Origin: an uncultured Magnetococcales bacterium
GTDB taxonomy: Bacteria > Pseudomonadota > Magnetococcia > Magnetococcales > Magnetaquicoccaceae
DNA length: 13,772 nucleotides
Reading direction: 5' to 3'
Assembly (NCBI GenBank): GCA_903913345.1
Contig: CAIWLA010000601.1
Coordinates: 1-13,772, forward strand
Of the stretch, positions 12,016 through 13,772 are shown piece after piece. Position 1 is the stretch's first letter. Each line of letters begins with the position of its first letter. A program made the translations under genes and the position numbers. A model generated the notes under the pieces. It saw only the letters and a program-made list of their open reading frames with translations. It was not told the origin of the DNA and searched no databases.

Positions 12016-13772
12016 CTACCGCAGGAGGGCGGACCAGTCGCGTCCGAGGGTTCTCTCCGTGCCCGTTCCCACGGCATCGTAGAGGGCGTGGGTTCCCCCC
12101 AGCATCTGCCCGCCATCCCTCGTCAATGGCCGCAAGGCGAAGGATGCGCTCCCCATGCCGGGCCGTTCTCCCAGGAACAATGACAAAGGCATGGAGACAA
12201 AGATCCCCTTGTCGAAGGCCCCCTCGCCGAATTGCGCCGGGGTCACGTTGGTAAAGGTGCTCCAGACCCCCGCCACAAATCCAGAGGGAAAACGGCGCGA
12301 AATTTCAAAGGTGGCCCCCTTGTCCCCCGCCAAATAGCGACCAACATGAAGGCCCAATTGAGTGTCGTAAGAGTCAAACAAATAATAGAGGGAACCATGC
12401 CCCGTGACAATCGCATAATCGAGCAGATCGAACCTCTGGTCGTAGCCTCGCTGTCTGGCATACCAAAGATCGCTGCCGATGGCCCACGGCTTGTTCATCG
12501 GTCGATACAACACCTCGCCACCGACACCGGCAAACATCTCCTCCAGCAGCCCGCCACCCGCCCGACCGTACCAGTCATGGCCGAAATCCCAAAATTTTTC
12601 CGCTTTCAGCATGGCCAAACTGTCTTTGCCCTCACGAAGATATTGTGCAATATCCGAACGCACGTGGGGCAGGAGCGAATCCGAAGTCCGCTCTATTTTG
12701 TCCAGGTTGCCATTAAGACCTTTGGAAAGCACGGATTTCAAGAAGAAACCATCGGGCAGGAGCAAAACAGCGCCCACGTTGGCATTCACCTGATACCGAT
12801 AGGGCTTGTCTGGGTCCATCAGATGCTGTTTGAGATTGGGATACACATTCCAACTAAAACGGGGATAGGCGTCGGGATAGCGTGTCGCCTGGATGGGCAC
12901 TCCCCCTTGACTCTCCTTGACCTGGGCGTTCAGCCAAACCTCTTCGGTACTGCTCTGGAACTGTTCAGCCTTTTCCAGGTTGCCACGGCGGAGGGTGACC
13001 CGTGTCACCTCGGCTTCATGCGTCAGTTCGATCACGGTAATGGCTTCAACCGTTGGTGGAAGATAATGGGTGGCTATGCGCGCGACACGCCCGACCACTT
13101 TGAGCCTTCTCTGGTAGGTGCCCGACTCGACAAATACCTCTGCCGAGTGCGGATGGTGCGGCGGTATCAATCTCAGGGCGATCGGATGGAATTTTTCCTT
13201 TTCCAAGGCGTCGAACAACGGTTTGGCGACCTGCTGCTCCTGTTCCCGTTTTTCTGCGGGCGGAACACGAACAGACGGCAGAGGGGAGACGGCGGGTAAC
13301 GGTTCCACAGGATCGGAGAGAGCCGATGGTGGCGGAGTGACACGGGTGAAAGGGTCGAACGGCAGTTCGGTGGTCGCGGCAGGTGGAGGAGCGATGGCAT
13401 GGACAGAAACGGGGGTGAATGGACGAACCGCCACGGGGGTCGGCAGAGGATCGTCCAGAGTATACTCTGGCAGTCGAGAGACATTGCCCCCAAAAGAGAG
13501 GCGCAACATGGCGGCCGAACCTTGCTCGAATCCCAAGCCTACCTCCAACCAGGGATGCGGTTGATAAGACAACCCGACGTTGATTGGGGTCTTGTCCTGG
13601 AAACGATGACCGTAGAGAGAGCGTTCCAGGGAATGGGCATCCCCGGTCCATTCCGCCTTGAAGGCCAACCCCTGGATGGGAGTGAAGTACTCGACCCCCC
13701 CAAACGGAGCGGTCCGGCCGGTAAACCAGTGTCCCAAACCAAACAACGGTGTGTTTAAATTGCGATCGCCCC
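12016..13772 (-). CDS. YjbH-family outer-membrane polysaccharide protein, 5' end outside the window
   Basis: About 585 C-terminal residues are visible. The frame continues to the window edge through GDRNLNTPLFGLGHWFTG, so the apparent start inside is not real; a signal peptide and N-terminal part are missing. The visible parts match the YjbH / WbfB family (beta-rich outer-membrane proteins linked to exopolysaccharide production): FGGVEYFTPIQGLAFKAEW, INVGLSYQPHPWLEVGLGFE, and the C-terminal half with WDFGHDWYGRAGGGLLEEMFAGVG, FDSYDTQLGLHVGRYLAGDKG and ISRRFPSGFVAGVW. The repeated amphipathic stretches fit beta strands. A Pro-rich, low-complexity linker sits at about 13258-13470. The stop is TAG at 12016-12018. 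Export or secretion of polysaccharide is the family role. Neighbouring polysaccharide genes, if any, lie beyond the edge. Confidence 0.88.
   Translation of the reverse strand, partial: GDRNLNTPLFGLGHWFTGRTAPFGGVEYFTPIQGLAFKAEWTGDAHSLERSLYGHRFQDKTPINVGLSYQPHPWLEVGLGFEQGSAAMLRLSFGGNVSRLPEYTLDDPLPTPVAVRPFTPVSVHAIAPPPAATTELPFDPFTRVTPPPSALSDPVEPLPAVSPLPSVRVPPAEKREQEQQVAKPLFDALEKEKFHPIALRLIPPHHPHSAEVFVESGTYQRRLKVVGRVARIATHYLPPTVEAITVIELTHEAEVTRVTLRRGNLEKAEQFQSSTEEVWLNAQVKESQGGVPIQATRYPDAYPRFSWNVYPNLKQHLMDPDKPYRYQVNANVGAVLLLPDGFFLKSVLSKGLNGNLDKIERTSDSLLPHVRSDIAQYLREGKDSLAMLKAEKFWDFGHDWYGRAGGGLLEEMFAGVGGEVLYRPMNKPWAIGSDLWYARQRGYDQRFDLLDYAIVTGHGSLYYLFDSYDTQLGLHVGRYLAGDKGATFEISRRFPSGFVAGVWSTFTNVTPAQFGEGAFDKGIFVSMPLSLFLGERPGMGSASFALRPLTRDGGQMLGGTHALYDAVGTGTERTLGRDWSALLR

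Noticed and set aside
12232..13299. Plus-strand open frame opposite the YjbH-type gene
   Set aside because: Antisense to a recognisable family; the composition shows no domain or start signal.

Overview
The window looks like ordinary chromosomal sequence of a Gram-negative, sulfur-metabolising bacterium. Evidence for this is a dsrC-dsrM-dsrK module of the dissimilatory sulfur pathway, a TauE/SafE-type anion exporter, an outer-membrane YjbH-type polysaccharide protein, and GC-rich coding sequence interrupted by palindromic intergenic repeats. I suspect a proteobacterium such as a member of the Magnetococcia, but that is an impression from gene content and repeat style and was not tested by any search.

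Layout. At the left edge (1-194, +) is the C-terminal end of a DUF4351-type protein, probably an Rpn/PD-(D/E)XK nuclease-transposase relative. It is followed by a gene-poor stretch with two strong palindromes. On the minus strand (2619 to 519) a tight operon encodes a thioredoxin-like [2Fe-2S] ferredoxin, PurD and PurE, each joined to the next by a 4-base ATGA overlap. Its promoter region is shared with divergently transcribed dsrC. On the plus strand follow dsrC (2951-3286), a hairpin that may attenuate transcription, dsrM (3428-4138) and dsrK (4150-5649), then a strong intrinsic terminator and rph (RNase PH, 5735-6475). Next is a parD/parE toxin-antitoxin pair with a good promoter and operator-like repeats; parE is broken by a single-base frameshift. 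An M16 zinc peptidase is encoded on the minus strand (8498-7170).

From 8772 to 11791 (+) lies a set of four genes: a divergent Usp-like protein, a TSUP (TauE/SafE) exporter, a small three-helix membrane protein resembling DUF1634, and a tandem-domain universal stress protein. A dense array of hairpins, which looks like a small mobile repeat with terminal inverted repeats, fills the gap to a convergent, right-truncated YjbH-family gene (12016-13772, -). A truncated second copy of the hairpin element lies between the exporter and the DUF1634-like gene.

How the genes may work together. DsrM (diheme b membrane subunit) and DsrK (HdrD-like, with a noncubane-cluster cysteine signature) form the quinone-linked membrane module that exchanges electrons with the DsrC thiol/trisulfide carrier. 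The TSUP exporter with its neighbour could remove sulfite or another organosulfur/sulfur anion. The purine pair and rph are housekeeping. No complete novel system is evident. The most unusual points are the ferredoxin fused into a pur operon, the isolated dsrCMK module, the frameshifted parE, and the hairpin element with its truncated copy.
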